The position numbers were made by a program, and so were the translations under genes. From NCBI GenBank assembly GCA_047017005.1, contig JBKXSZ010000004.1, positions 12,443-76,442 of the forward strand: a stretch of 64,000 nt of DNA, written 5' to 3'. Source of the stretch: JBKXSZ01 sp047017005 (GTDB taxonomy: Bacteria; Bacillota; Clostridia; TANB77; CAG-508). Under the pieces are notes generated by a model, which did no database searches, was not told where the DNA came from, and worked only from the letters and a program-made list of their open reading frames with translations. Of this stretch, positions 1-7,814 are shown piece by piece; within the stretch, counting starts at the first letter, position 1; every line of letters begins with the position of its first letter.

Positions 1-147
1 ATCATGAATATCAGGAACTTGATATAGCTTGGTAATATTTCCATTTAAGATACTTGCTGCAATGATAGGAAGAGAAGCATTCTTAGAACCAGAGATAGTT
101 ACCTCTCCTTCTAGTTTTCTACCTCCTTCGATAGCATAACTTGGCAT
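1..147 (-). CDS. murA: UDP-N-acetylglucosamine 1-carboxyvinyltransferase, N-terminal part (cut by window edge)
   Basis: Only the first 49 codons are present. They read MPSYAIEGGRKLEGEVTISG then SKNASLPIIAAS, the start of MurA/MurZ, including the Ser-Lys-Asn of the UDP-GlcNAc/PEP site. The enzyme makes the first committed step of peptidoglycan precursor synthesis in the cytoplasm by transferring enolpyruvate from PEP to UDP-GlcNAc. The ATG has a GAGGGTG ribosome binding site a few bases upstream. The rest of the gene lies beyond position 1. MurA and MurZ cannot be told apart from this fragment. Confidence 0.9.
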   Translation of the reverse strand, partial: MPSYAIEGGRKLEGEVTISGSKNASLPIIAASILNGNITKLYQVPDIHD

Positions 148-271
148 GATTTTCACCCTCTTTTCTTTTTTATTTCTGCTATATATTATGTTTGCTTGAC
201 AGAATAAGTGAATATTTGCAAGTTATGTTAATTTGTTGTGTACTTATACTAGTATTTTGCTATATTGCAAC

Positions 272-457
272 AAGTGAAAATATATTTGCTTTCCTCCATC
301 TATGTTTTTGATAAGCAAGGAAAAGCTTTCTTTTTATAAACAACAATGATACCTCTCTGTTTCTGTGCCAGCATTCGGGTTATCTAGTCCCTATGCTTGA
401 AAAAGGAAATGCAATATTTTGTATGAAAAAAGAAGGACTACCTTTTAGTCCTTTTTC
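272..457 (+). ncRNA. Possible structured small RNA (6S-like size), unverified
   Basis: The 346 bases between murA and the transporter gene hold no ORF but do hold structure on the plus strand. An extended -10 (TGCTATATT, 258-266) has a weak -35 (TTGTGT) 19 bases upstream. A transcript from about 272 would be about 185 nt and would end at a hairpin followed by T-rich sequence (433-457). GCTTTCC near 279-285 can pair with GGAAATGC near 407-414, closing the molecule. Inside are a small AAGC/GCTT hairpin and a larger one, GCAT-GGG / CCC-ATGC, near 373-398. Size, terminator and closing stem recall 6S RNA, but I recognise no family consensus. It may instead be minus-strand untranslated sequence. 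Confidence 0.3.
426..457 (-). terminator. Rho-independent terminator after the transporter gene (bidirectional)
   Basis: AAGGACTA (433-440) and TAGTCCTT (446-453) form an 8-bp stem with a short loop. A-rich sequence lies on the left and T-rich sequence on the right, so it can end transcription from either strand. On the minus strand it lies 40 bases past the transporter stop. Confidence 0.65.
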
Positions 458-493
458 TTTCTTCTTCCTCTTTTTATGCTTTTTTGTTTTTTA

Positions 494-1201
494 TTAATTT
501 TCCTTTTTTAAAGATTGAATTGCTTCTTCATCTTTTTTGCTAATTTTCTTTGCAATGTATAGAAATGGAGTATCTAATATTGCTACTATAAATTTCATAA
601 CAAATGTAGTTAAGCTTAACTCAACCATAAATCCAAAAGAATAAATTCCAGTAAATGCAAGAATTGTAAATAGAAAACTATCTACTAGCTGACTAATTAA
701 TGTTGCTGCATTGTTTCTTACCCACAAAAACTTATCAGCTGGTAATAATTTTCGTATCCAATCGTAAAGATATGTATCTAGTGTATTAGTAATTGCATAG
801 GTTACCATGCTTGCTATGCAAAATCTTGGCATGAAAGAAAAGATTGTTTTCATAGACTCGCTTACTAAGTCTTGTGAGTTTGGAACAAATAGGATATCTA
901 CTTGTGTAACTAAAGTAAATACCAGCATGGCTAAAAATCCAATTCCCACACCTTTTCTAGCTTCTTTTCCTCCATACATTTCACTTAAAATATCAGTTGC
1001 TAAAAATACAGTACTATATACCACATTTCCTAATGTCAAAGATAGCCCAAACATATCTACACATTTAGTGGCTTCTATATTTGCTACAATTGTCGCAATT
1101 CCTATCCATGTGTAAACTCCTGCTTTTTTAAAAAGCTTATAAAATAAAGTTACCCCTATAAAATTAATAAAAATCGTAATAAAAAATAGTAATTCGTTCA
1201 T
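494..1201 (-). CDS. yhhQ: Queuosine precursor transporter, YhhQ/QPTR family
   Basis: A 235-residue hydrophobic protein with about six membrane segments. It matches the YhhQ (VUT) family: an ATDILSEMYGGKEARKGV stretch near residue 69, charged ends and the usual length. The family imports queuosine precursors (queuine, preQ1, preQ0). Its start is two bases after the stop of the upstream radical SAM gene, and its ribosome binding site (GGAGTAGGAG) lies inside that gene's end, so the two are translationally linked. The partner looks like a queuine-salvage enzyme, which supports queuine or queuosine as cargo. Exact substrate is inferred. The transcription unit ends at the hairpin at 426-457. Confidence 0.85.
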   Translation of the reverse strand: MNELLFFITIFINFIGVTLFYKLFKKAGVYTWIGIATIVANIEATKCVDMFGLSLTLGNVVYSTVFLATDILSEMYGGKEARKGVGIGFLAMLVFTLVTQVDILFVPNSQDLVSESMKTIFSFMPRFCIASMVTYAITNTLDTYLYDWIRKLLPADKFLWVRNNAATLISQLVDSFLFTILAFTGIYSFGFMVELSLTTFVMKFIVAILDTPFLYIAKKISKKDEEAIQSLKKEN

Positions 1202-1203
1202 GT

Positions 1204-1905
1204 TTAATCTCCTACTCCAAAATCTGTATTTTGTAATAATATATCAACCCTATCATTATCTTTGTATTGTGGATATATTATTTCTTTAAATTTCTCTATT
1301 AACTTTTTATCTGCCTTCATTAATTCCGGCATTTCTTTATACACATTGATACAAATTCTTTCAAAATATTCTAATCCTATTTCAATATCTTTTTTCACCT
1401 GTTCTAGCGTTTGTCCTTCTACTCCAACCAATAAATTGACTTGTTCAAACATGCCAGCAAGTTGCTCTGGAGAATATCTTCCAAACCCTTTGTTCATCTT
1501 CTCTTCTCGAAAATCTACATCAAAGGTTTCTACTCCACCTTTTACTTTTAATGTAATTCCTAAGTCTTTACACTGTTTTCGAAATGCCGGTAAACGCTTT
1601 TCATATATACTGTGGCATTCCATAATCAAGGTTTTTATCTTCTTTTTTACACAGGTATTTAGTAAATAGTCTATGGTATAAGCGCTTAATTCAAAAATAC
1701 TACCAGATTCATTCGCCTCTAATGTTCCAAATTCACCGGTTATTTTATCTAGCACTTCTTTATTAATTCTGTTTTGTTCTGCTTCATCTTTCTCTCTATC
1801 CTCATGGTAATTACAAAATTTACATTTTGACCATTTGCAACCAGAACCAATTAAGAGAACAAACTCTCTTTTATCTTTTTCTAAGATTTTACTGTATCTC
1901 TCCAT
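1204..1905 (-). CDS. Radical SAM protein, probable queuine lyase (QueL-like)
   Basis: 233 residues. A cysteine cluster near the start, C23-x4-C28-x2-C31 (GCKWSKCKFCNYH), looks like a radical SAM 4Fe-4S site, although the first spacing is one residue longer than the canonical CX3CX2C. Later blocks (TLIMECHSIYEKRLPAF; KVKGGVETFDVDFREEKMNK; GVEGQTLEQVKKDIEIGL) fit a radical SAM half-barrel. Queuine lyase, known from Clostridioides difficile, is a radical SAM enzyme that turns queuine into preQ1 and is linked to a YhhQ transporter; here the two genes are two bases apart. The QueL name is inferred from that context and general fold, not from an alignment. The ribosome binding site is AGAGGAAAG. 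Confidence 0.6.
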   Translation of the reverse strand: MERYSKILEKDKREFVLLIGSGCKWSKCKFCNYHEDREKDEAEQNRINKEVLDKITGEFGTLEANESGSIFELSAYTIDYLLNTCVKKKIKTLIMECHSIYEKRLPAFRKQCKDLGITLKVKGGVETFDVDFREEKMNKGFGRYSPEQLAGMFEQVNLLVGVEGQTLEQVKKDIEIGLEYFERICINVYKEMPELMKADKKLIEKFKEIIYPQYKDNDRVDILLQNTDFGVGD

Positions 1906-1958
1906 TTTTCTTTCCTCTTTTCAAATTTTTTTATTTTCCCTTATATTCATAATTTTGT

Positions 1959-1988
1959 ATTGTACCACATTTTTTCTTTATTTAGCAA
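1959..1988 (-). promoter_or_regulatory. Sigma-A promoter of the queuine-salvage pair
   Basis: Read on the minus strand: TTGCTA, 18 bases, TACAAT, with an extended TGG before the -10. The 5' leader would be about 45 nt. It carries no preQ1 riboswitch that I can recognise. Confidence 0.55.
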
Positions 1989-2088
1989 GTCCTAATGCCT
2001 TCTATATATTTCCTTTCCTGTGGTTTATTCGTATTAAATTAGGAATGAATCGACTAAATAAAACTTATTAATTGAAAATTTAAATATC

Positions 2089-2117
2089 AAAAAAAGCCCT
2101 GATATAGAGCTTTTTTG
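2089..2117 (-). terminator. Rho-independent terminator after fprA
   Basis: AAAAAAGC and GCTTTTTT arms enclose CCTGATATAGA. T-rich sequence follows in either direction. It lies 40 bases past the fprA stop and separates it from the queuine-salvage pair. Confidence 0.65.
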
Positions 2118-2156
2118 CATTTCTTTGTATCTTCTTTTTATTCTTATGCATCTTTG

Positions 2157-3338
2157 CTATTTTCCAATTTCTTCACCAAATGCAATACATTCTTGTTTTT
2201 TTTCTTCATCTGGAGTCCACATTACTCTTAATCCCTCATTTAAAATTTCAAATCCTGCACTTTTTAATTCTTCTGTTATTAGTTTAACTGCTTCTCCACT
2301 CCATCCATAACTTCCAAAGGCAACTGCTTTTTTCTTTTTTAGTTTCATTCCTTTTATCATTTCTAAAATACCTGCAATGGAGTATAAATAGCCATTATTT
2401 ACAGTAGGAGAACCTACTACGATCATCTTCGATTTAAACACTTCTGTTAATACTTCTGTCTTATCTTCTTTTGCTGTGTTCATTAACTTAATTGTTACTT
2501 TCTCATCTACATTTTGAATACCTAGTGCAATTGCTTCTGCCATTTTCTTTGTATCATTCCACATGGTATCATATACGATAGTGATTTGATCTTCTTGATA
2601 ATTGTCCGACCATTCTAAATATTTTTCTACTATTTGTCTTGGATTTTCTTTCCATATTAAACCATGACTTGGACAAATCATAGAAATTGGTAAATTCATT
2701 GCCAAAATATCTTTTATTTTTTTATTTGCAATCATACTAAAAGGAGATAAAATATTCGCATAATATTTTATTGCTTCTTCATAGAGTACAGCTTGGTCTA
2801 CTTCATGGGCATAAAGGAATTCCGATGCTAGATGTTGTCCAAATCCATCACTACTAAATAGAATTTGCTCTGTATCCAAATAGGCAAACATAGTATCTGG
2901 CCAATGTAGCATTGGTGCTTCTATAAAGGTAAAAGTACCTTTTCCTATAGGAAGTGTATCTCCTGTTTTTACCACATGAAAATTCCAATCTTGATGATAT
3001 TGTCCTTTAATAGACTTTACACCATTTGCTGTACAATAAATTGGTACTTCTGGAATCTCTCGCATTAACTCTACCAATGCACCGCTATGGTCTACTTCTC
3101 CATGTAAAGCAATAATGTAGTCTATTTTTGAAAGGTCTATTGTTTTCTTTAAATTTCCTACAAATTCCTTATCATAAGGAAGCCATGCAGTATCGATTAA
3201 AATGGTTTTCTCATCTTGTACTAAATAGCTATTATAGGAAGAACCTTTATTAGTTGTATATTCGTCTCCATGAAACTTTTTTAATTCCCAATCGGTTTTT
3301 CCAACCCAAGTAACGTTATCTGTTATTCTCTTTGCCAT
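2157..3338 (-). CDS. fprA: FprA family A-type flavoprotein (flavodiiron protein)
   Basis: 393 residues, normal family length. The N-terminal metallo-beta-lactamase-like half has the di-iron ligands H79-x-E81-x-D83 (HGEVDHSG), H145 (LHWPD), D164 (SSDGFG) and H225 (PSHG). The C-terminal half, from about residue 250, is a flavodoxin domain beginning TIVYDTMWNDTKKMAEAIA, with GSPTVNNG and GSYGWSGE FMN-binding loops. Flavodiiron proteins reduce oxygen to water, or NO to N2O, in the cytoplasm and protect anaerobes. No rubredoxin domain is fused, so electrons come from a separate partner. It has its own promoter and terminator and appears monocistronic. Confidence 0.95.
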   Translation of the reverse strand: MAKRITDNVTWVGKTDWELKKFHGDEYTTNKGSSYNSYLVQDEKTILIDTAWLPYDKEFVGNLKKTIDLSKIDYIIALHGEVDHSGALVELMREIPEVPIYCTANGVKSIKGQYHQDWNFHVVKTGDTLPIGKGTFTFIEAPMLHWPDTMFAYLDTEQILFSSDGFGQHLASEFLYAHEVDQAVLYEEAIKYYANILSPFSMIANKKIKDILAMNLPISMICPSHGLIWKENPRQIVEKYLEWSDNYQEDQITIVYDTMWNDTKKMAEAIALGIQNVDEKVTIKLMNTAKEDKTEVLTEVFKSKMIVVGSPTVNNGYLYSIAGILEMIKGMKLKKKKAVAFGSYGWSGEAVKLITEELKSAGFEILNEGLRVMWTPDEEKKQECIAFGEEIGK

Positions 3339-3382
3339 TTTCTCTCTCCTTCTTTCTTCTTTTCTATTTTTATTCTGCTTGT

Positions 3383-3411
3383 ATTTTACTATTTTATTCC
3401 TTTTTTTACAA
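3383..3411 (-). promoter_or_regulatory. Sigma-A promoter of fprA
   Basis: On the minus strand: TTGTAA, exactly 17 bases, TAAAAT, about 45 bases before the ATG. Confidence 0.6.
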
Positions 3412-3441
3412 GAAAAAAGTGATAGAAATCTATCACTTTGT
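3411..3441 (-). terminator. Terminator after the unknown gene at 3479-3847
   Basis: CAAAGTGATAGA and TCTATCACTTTT form an 11-12 bp stem with a two-base loop, then a run of T on the minus strand. A second small inverted repeat, ATGTCC/GGACAT, lies at 3443-3466 between it and the gene. Confidence 0.7.
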
Positions 3442-3478
3442 GATGTCCCTTTATTTCGAAGGACATTTGAATTCGAAA

Positions 3479-3847
3479 TTACAATCGGTGTGTAATGGAG
3501 TCTATTACTCCACTGAATTTCCGGTATATCTTTTCAGAGATAACCAAAGTAACTTCACTTCCTTTATGAAAGTAGCATCCCTTATTCACATAGGCTGGCT
3601 GCGTCTTTCTTGTAAAGAAACGAATTTTGTAGGTTATTTTACTTCCTGTCTTCTCCATTTCCTCGCAGGCTTTCTTGAAAGCAATGATAATGTTCCCATC
3701 ATCTCGCGTTGCGATCTCGTACTCTTCTGGTGTTAAATCTTTCTTTGAATACGTCTCCTGACATAGCATAACTGGCTTTGACCTATTTTTTAATTCTGCA
3801 AATTCACCTGGTCTAAGCTCTCTTTCCGGTTCTTTCTTTTTCCGCAT
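3479..3847 (-). CDS. Unknown basic protein, 122 residues
   Basis: I do not recognise a family. The protein is soluble, has no membrane segment, and starts very basic (MRKKKEPERELRPGEFAELK). Its centre suggests a small alpha/beta domain (DGNIIIAFKKACEEMEKTG; ITYKIRFFTRKTQPAYVNKG). It has a strong promoter, a GGAGGAAAAAC ribosome binding site just before the ATG, and its own terminator, so it is a complete single-gene unit. No neighbour suggests a role. Confidence 0.75.
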   Translation of the reverse strand: MRKKKEPERELRPGEFAELKNRSKPVMLCQETYSKKDLTPEEYEIATRDDGNIIIAFKKACEEMEKTGSKITYKIRFFTRKTQPAYVNKGCYFHKGSEVTLVISEKIYRKFSGVIDSITHRL

Positions 3848-3885
3848 TGTTTTTCCTCCTTCTGCCTTTACTTAGGACTATTTGT

Positions 3886-3914
3886 ATTTTACTATATCAA
3901 TTTTGTTATGTCAA
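3886..3914 (-). promoter_or_regulatory. Strong sigma-A promoter of the unknown gene at 3479-3847
   Basis: Minus strand: consensus TTGACA, 17 bases, TAAAAT. Confidence 0.75.
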
Positions 3915-3940
3915 CTGCTTAATCTTTCATTTTGGATGCT

Positions 3941-4777
3941 TTACTTTTTTAAACTCTCTTTTATTTTCTCTATTTGTTCCATCGTTTGCTTATACCCCGC
4001 TTCATAACATTGTTGTATTTTCTTTATATTAAATACCATAACATCTCCCACATCAATATTTAAGATATAGTCGCTATTTTCCACTTCTTTTGTAGCACGA
4101 TTGTCAAAAATCATATCAATTGATTTCATGGCTACTCCATAAACACCTCTAGGTTTACTTTCTTTGTTAAATGCAAATTTAACAGAAATTACTTTATCTG
4201 CCCCTGCTAGCCTTACTTCATCTGTTGGTATGTTGTCTGCTACTCCTCCATCCACAAACTTTTTATCTTGATACGGACAAGGTGCAAATACTCCCGGATA
4301 AGAACAACTTGCTCTTACCGCAGTCTCAATATTAGCTGATTTGATATATTGGGCATCCTCTTTGTCTATATTCGTAAAAACATATTTCTCTCCTTTTAAA
4401 ATATCAACAGAAGGTATAACAATCGTTAGAAGCATATCTTTCATATTTCTTCTTTGTTTAAAGTTACCAGCCTCTTTTAACGCAGATTCAATATTTTCTC
4501 CAGAAAAAAATCCCCCCACTTGCAAGCTTAATTTTCTTTTTCCATTCGGTTCTAAATAGCTTGGACTATTACGAAGAATCATCTTCGAGAAATACTGAAA
4601 TAGTTTTAACATTTGATCTGGTGAATATCCCATTGCGTAAAGAGCTGTTACAATACTTCCAGAACTTGTTCCTCCTAGAATATCTATTTTAATATTGTTT
4701 TCTTCTAATGCTTGAATTACTCCGATATGAGCAGCACCCTTTACTCCTCCTCCAGATAACGCAATACCTAATTTCAT
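3941..4777 (-). CDS. Patatin-like phospholipase (RssA/YlbK type)
   Basis: 278 residues. The oxyanion-hole motif GGGVKGAAHIG is near residue 9, the nucleophile elbow GTSSGS near 36-41, and the catalytic Asp in DGGVADNIP near 176-178, in the usual order for a Ser-Asp dyad patatin. The protein would hydrolyse acyl groups from lipids. No signal peptide is seen, so it is cytosolic or peripheral to the membrane. A GCAGGAGGAG ribosome binding site precedes the ATG. A TATAAT-like -10 lies at 4804-4809 (minus strand) with no clear -35. Substrate is unknown. Confidence 0.9.
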   Translation of the reverse strand: MKLGIALSGGGVKGAAHIGVIQALEENNIKIDILGGTSSGSIVTALYAMGYSPDQMLKLFQYFSKMILRNSPSYLEPNGKRKLSLQVGGFFSGENIESALKEAGNFKQRRNMKDMLLTIVIPSVDILKGEKYVFTNIDKEDAQYIKSANIETAVRASCSYPGVFAPCPYQDKKFVDGGVADNIPTDEVRLAGADKVISVKFAFNKESKPRGVYGVAMKSIDMIFDNRATKEVENSDYILNIDVGDVMVFNIKKIQQCYEAGYKQTMEQIEKIKESLKK

Positions 4778-4901
4778 TTTTCTCTCCTCCTGCCTTTTTT
4801 CTTATTATATCCTTTTTCTTATTTTTCGGAAATACTTTGTATAATTTTTTTCTCTTTTTATATACTAAATAGCATAGAAATAAAAAAATGGAGTTGATGA
4901 T

Positions 4902-5795
4902 ATGTATCCAGAATATCCTTATATTGGCTATAAAAACCAAAATCTAAAGATTCCTTTAACCTTTCCTAAGCAACATCAAGATACAATGCCTGGAATAGAA
5001 TGTGTAATGAATCCTCTTCCTATTTTTGATAACCCTGACTCTCTTCCTAGTAACAAATTAAAAGATAAAGTTGCTATTATAACAGGTGGAGATAGCGGTA
5101 TTGGTAGAGCCATTTCTGTATTATTTGCAAAAGAAGGTGCTGATATTGCGATTGTTTATTTAAATGAGCGAGAAGATGCTATGACAACTAAATCTCTCGT
5201 TGAATCTTATGGCAGAAGATGTATTACAATCGAAGGAGATCTAAAAAACGAGCCATTTTCTTCCTTTATCGTTGATACCGTTCTAAACACATTAGGTAAA
5301 ATTGATATATTAGTAAATAATGCTGGCATGCAAATCGTACAAAATAGTATTTTAGATATTCCCTCTTCTCAACTAAAAGAAACATTTGAAACCAATATCT
5401 TTTCTATGTTTTATTTAACGAAAGCTGTACTCCCACATTTAAAACCATATAGTAGTATTATTAATACTTCTTCGGTTACTGCTTTTAAAGGAAAACAAAA
5501 CTTAATTGATTATTCTTCTAGTAAAGGAGCTGTTGTTAGTTTTACAAGGTCACTTGCCCTTTCTTTAGCGGACCTAAAAATCCGTGTTAATAGTGTTGCC
5601 CCAGGTCCTATTTGGACACCTCTTATACCTTCTACGTTCTCCGAAGAAGATGTTGAAACATTTGGCACAGATGTTCCTTTAAAAAGAGCTGGTCAACCCT
5701 TTGAAGTAGCTCCTGCCTATTTATATTTAGCTTCAGATGATTCTCGCTATGTTACAGGTCAGATTCTCCATATAAATGGTGGAACCATTCTATAG
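4902..5795 (+). CDS. SDR family oxidoreductase (YhdF/glucose-dehydrogenase-like)
   Basis: 297 residues with an extra 50-residue N-terminal arm (PLTFPKQHQDTMPGIE), typical of the YhdF/YhxC-type branch of short-chain dehydrogenases. The NAD(P) motif TGGDSGIGRA is near residue 60, then NNAG, a catalytic Ser (NTSSV) and Y-x3-K (YSSSKGA). The C-terminal VTGQILHINGG is also typical. The substrate cannot be read. A GGAG ribosome binding site precedes the ATG by seven bases. It is one of few plus-strand genes here and is flanked by genes on the other strand, so it is a lone cassette. In other bacteria this branch is often stress-induced; that is family knowledge only. Confidence 0.9.
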   Translation: MYPEYPYIGYKNQNLKIPLTFPKQHQDTMPGIECVMNPLPIFDNPDSLPSNKLKDKVAIITGGDSGIGRAISVLFAKEGADIAIVYLNEREDAMTTKSLVESYGRRCITIEGDLKNEPFSSFIVDTVLNTLGKIDILVNNAGMQIVQNSILDIPSSQLKETFETNIFSMFYLTKAVLPHLKPYSSIINTSSVTAFKGKQNLIDYSSSKGAVVSFTRSLALSLADLKIRVNSVAPGPIWTPLIPSTFSEEDVETFGTDVPLKRAGQPFEVAPAYLYLASDDSRYVTGQILHINGGTIL

Positions 5796-5845
5796 CTGTT
5801 TCATATATTAGAATTAACAATTTAATCTTATCTATTTTGATACAG

Positions 5846-5880
5846 CAAAGGAGATAAACCAAATATGGTCTATCTCCTTG
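5846..5880. terminator. Shared hairpin between convergent genes
   Basis: CAAAGGAGATA-ACC and GGT-TATCTCCTTG form a strong stem with one mismatch around a short AT loop. It sits between the SDR gene and the convergent small gene. T-tracts on both sides are weak. Confidence 0.5.
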
Positions 5881-5896
5881 TTACTTAAATTCCATG

Positions 5897-6187
5897 CTAT
5901 TTAAAATGCAAAGTATCTGGAACGAAAACGTAAACGATATATTGTGTATCCTTTTCCTTCACCAATAAATATCCATCTCCATTTAGATAGCTAAAGCGAT
6001 GGTCGTATTTAAAATACTGACAATACACTTCTTTTGTTTTTCTTAAATACATTTTTAAGAAGCAAAACTTGTCTAGAAAATCGTTTACCTCTTGCTGTGT
6101 CCTTACTTTGTAGTATTTCCCGTCGAGTTTACTGATAAGTGTTAAGGCATGGTAATTCTCAATAACTTTAAATGTTTCGTTTTTCAT
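5897..6187 (-). CDS. Unknown small protein, 96 residues
   Basis: I do not recognise it. It is rich in Tyr, Phe and Lys, has no membrane segment, and ends YIVYVFVPDTLHFK. The start is set at 6187 because AGGAGG lies nine bases upstream; an ATG ten codons earlier has no ribosome binding site. A fully consensus promoter lies about 75 bases upstream, so it may be strongly expressed. The 5' leader is about 70 nt. Confidence 0.7.
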   Translation of the reverse strand: MKNETFKVIENYHALTLISKLDGKYYKVRTQQEVNDFLDKFCFLKMYLRKTKEVYCQYFKYDHRFSYLNGDGYLLVKEKDTQYIVYVFVPDTLHFK

Positions 6188-6262
6188 GTTATATAACCTC
6201 CTATTAGTTAGAAACATTTACTGCTATTACTACCCTTCGAACACTTCTTGTCGATTGCTAAT

Positions 6263-6291
6263 ATTATACTCTTTTGTTTAAGTTATGTCAA
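6263..6291 (-). promoter_or_regulatory. Consensus sigma-A promoter of the small gene at 5897-6187
   Basis: Minus strand: TTGACA, 17 bases, TATAAT, a perfect match in both boxes and spacing. Confidence 0.85.
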
Positions 6292-6310
6292 CTTTTTATC
6301 TCTATAATTT

Positions 6311-6775
6311 TTATTCATATTCATCTATCTCGTAGTCTACTAACGTTTCTCCTTCATATTGAAATTTCATAGAGAAAAAAGGAGCATTTTTCTGCAGAAT
6401 TTTTTCTACAATATATTTATCTCCTTCCCATGCGGGTAAAGAAATTAGCTTCTCCTTTGGAATCCACTTTAAATCTCCTTCATCACAAGTAATTTCAGTT
6501 CCTTTAAAATTATTAGAAGAAAAAACAAAAATATATTCGTCCTCATATTGATTTGATACATACGTAAGGATTCCTCGTAATTGATAGGAAAGTAAATCTA
6601 GTCCTGTTTCTTCTTTTACTTCTCTTCTAACACACTCTTCTGGGCTTTCTCCTTTTTCCATCTTTCCACCAACAGCAAGCCATTTTCCTTTATTGATATC
6701 TTGTTTTTTCTTGGTACGATGTAACATTAAATATTGATTTTCTTTTTCTATATAGCAAAGAGTTGATAATATCAT
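6311..6775 (-). CDS. Nudix hydrolase (MutT/8-oxo-dGTPase-like)
   Basis: 154 residues. The Nudix box GGKMEKGESPEECVRREVKEETGLDL (residues about 36-61) has every invariant residue of GX5EX7REUXEEXGU, so it should cleave a nucleoside diphosphate linked to another group using a divalent metal. The short MutT-like build and CYIEKENQYLMLHRTKK start suggest oxidised-nucleotide clean-up, but the substrate is not readable. It is the last gene of the operon that starts at 11342, six bases after the HD-GYP gene. Confidence 0.9.
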   Translation of the reverse strand: MILSTLCYIEKENQYLMLHRTKKKQDINKGKWLAVGGKMEKGESPEECVRREVKEETGLDLLSYQLRGILTYVSNQYEDEYIFVFSSNNFKGTEITCDEGDLKWIPKEKLISLPAWEGDKYIVEKILQKNAPFFSMKFQYEGETLVDYEIDEYE

Positions 6776-6781
6776 AATTCC

Positions 6782-7471
6782 CTACTTTCTAAGACGCATT
6801 ATTTCTATCATTTCTTGTTGCGCTTTTTCTCTTTTTTCAAATTCTTGATTTTCCTCGGCTTCTATTACTTCCTCTCGAAGTTCATCTTCTACTACTTCTA
6901 GTAAAGCATTGAATACTTGTGTATTAATTAGTTTTTTACTAACTTCTTTTTGTATTATGCTTAAGGCTTCCACCCTTGAAAGTTCTGGTTTATATTCCCT
7001 TCTTAAGCGTACTGTATCATAGATATCAGCCACTTTTATAATCTCGGCTTCTAGTGGAATACTTCCCTTTGTTAAACCATCTGGATAGCCATTTCCTCTC
7101 TCATTTTCATGGTGTGACCTTGCTCCATTTGCATAGGGAGTTAAGCTAGCTGTTGACATACATAGTTCATATCCTTTTAAAGTATGTTCACGCATTTTTC
7201 TTTTTTCAAAGAAATTTAGTTTATCCTTTTTTTCCAATAGTTCTAGTGGAATAAATAGTTTCCCAACATCATGTAAATAGGCACATTTAATACAAAATTT
7301 AATTCCTTCTTCATTTAAGTTTAATTTCTTTGCTATTTGTTTTGCTATTTTAGGAACACTATGCACATGCTCCTTCATTTCAGGTTCTATCATTTGTAAT
7401 TTGTTTATTTGAAATTTTATGGTACTGGATAATTCTTCATATAGTGCATCTCTATCTCTGCTATTTTCCAT
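6782..7471 (-). CDS. HD-GYP domain protein
   Basis: 229 residues. The metal-binding HD pair is HDVGKLFIP (near residue 68), followed by REHTLKGYEL, HHENERGNGYPDG (near residue 120; the GYP signature) and VADIYDTV. HD-GYP proteins hydrolyse cyclic di-GMP or related cyclic dinucleotides. There is no receiver or sensor domain, and the C-terminus is a charged helix. Conserved His/Asp ligands are present, so it should be active. It sits between an unknown gene and a Nudix hydrolase in a six-gene operon. Confidence 0.9.
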   Translation of the reverse strand: MENSRDRDALYEELSSTIKFQINKLQMIEPEMKEHVHSVPKIAKQIAKKLNLNEEGIKFCIKCAYLHDVGKLFIPLELLEKKDKLNFFEKRKMREHTLKGYELCMSTASLTPYANGARSHHENERGNGYPDGLTKGSIPLEAEIIKVADIYDTVRLRREYKPELSRVEALSIIQKEVSKKLINTQVFNALLEVVEDELREEVIEAEENQEFEKREKAQQEMIEIMRLRK

Positions 7472-7490
7472 TTTTTCACCTCACCTATTT

Positions 7491-7802
7491 TTATTGTCTT
7501 TCTTCTTGTTCCTTTTGCATTGTTTCTAAATGAACTGTTTCTTTTTTCACTTCTTTCGTTTTGGAAAATTCAATATAGGTGTTTAATAAAGTGACATAGT
7601 CTTGTCTGGCACCTTCTAGTCGGTATCTGTGTCCATCTTCTTGTGCTATCATCATTAATTTTGTCATATCAATATCTTGTGCTGTTTTACGAACTGGTTC
7701 TCCATCCAATTCCCCTAAAATGATACAACCTGGTAGTGGTAATGCTATTTTTTCTTCTCCCTCTACTAATACTTTTGCTTCCCAATTTTTGATTTCTTTC
7801 AT
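7491..7802 (-). CDS. Unknown protein, 103 residues, in the topB operon
   Basis: No family recognised. The first half looks beta-rich (VLVEGEEKIALPLPGCIILG), the C-terminus is a charged helix (KKETVHLETMQKEQEERQ). It lies 12 bases after topB and 19 bases before the HD-GYP gene, so it is co-transcribed and probably real. Function unknown. Confidence 0.7.
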   Translation of the reverse strand: MKEIKNWEAKVLVEGEEKIALPLPGCIILGELDGEPVRKTAQDIDMTKLMMIAQEDGHRYRLEGARQDYVTLLNTYIEFSKTKEVKKETVHLETMQKEQEERQ

Positions 7803-7814
7803 ACCGTTTCCTCC

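Noticed and set aside
1906..2088. preQ1 riboswitch before the queuine-salvage genes
   Set aside because: No known preQ1-I/II/III consensus is seen in the short leader.
4689..4940. 83-codon minus-strand ORF
   Set aside because: Overlaps the patatin start and the SDR leader; no ribosome binding site and a Lys-rich, low-complexity product.
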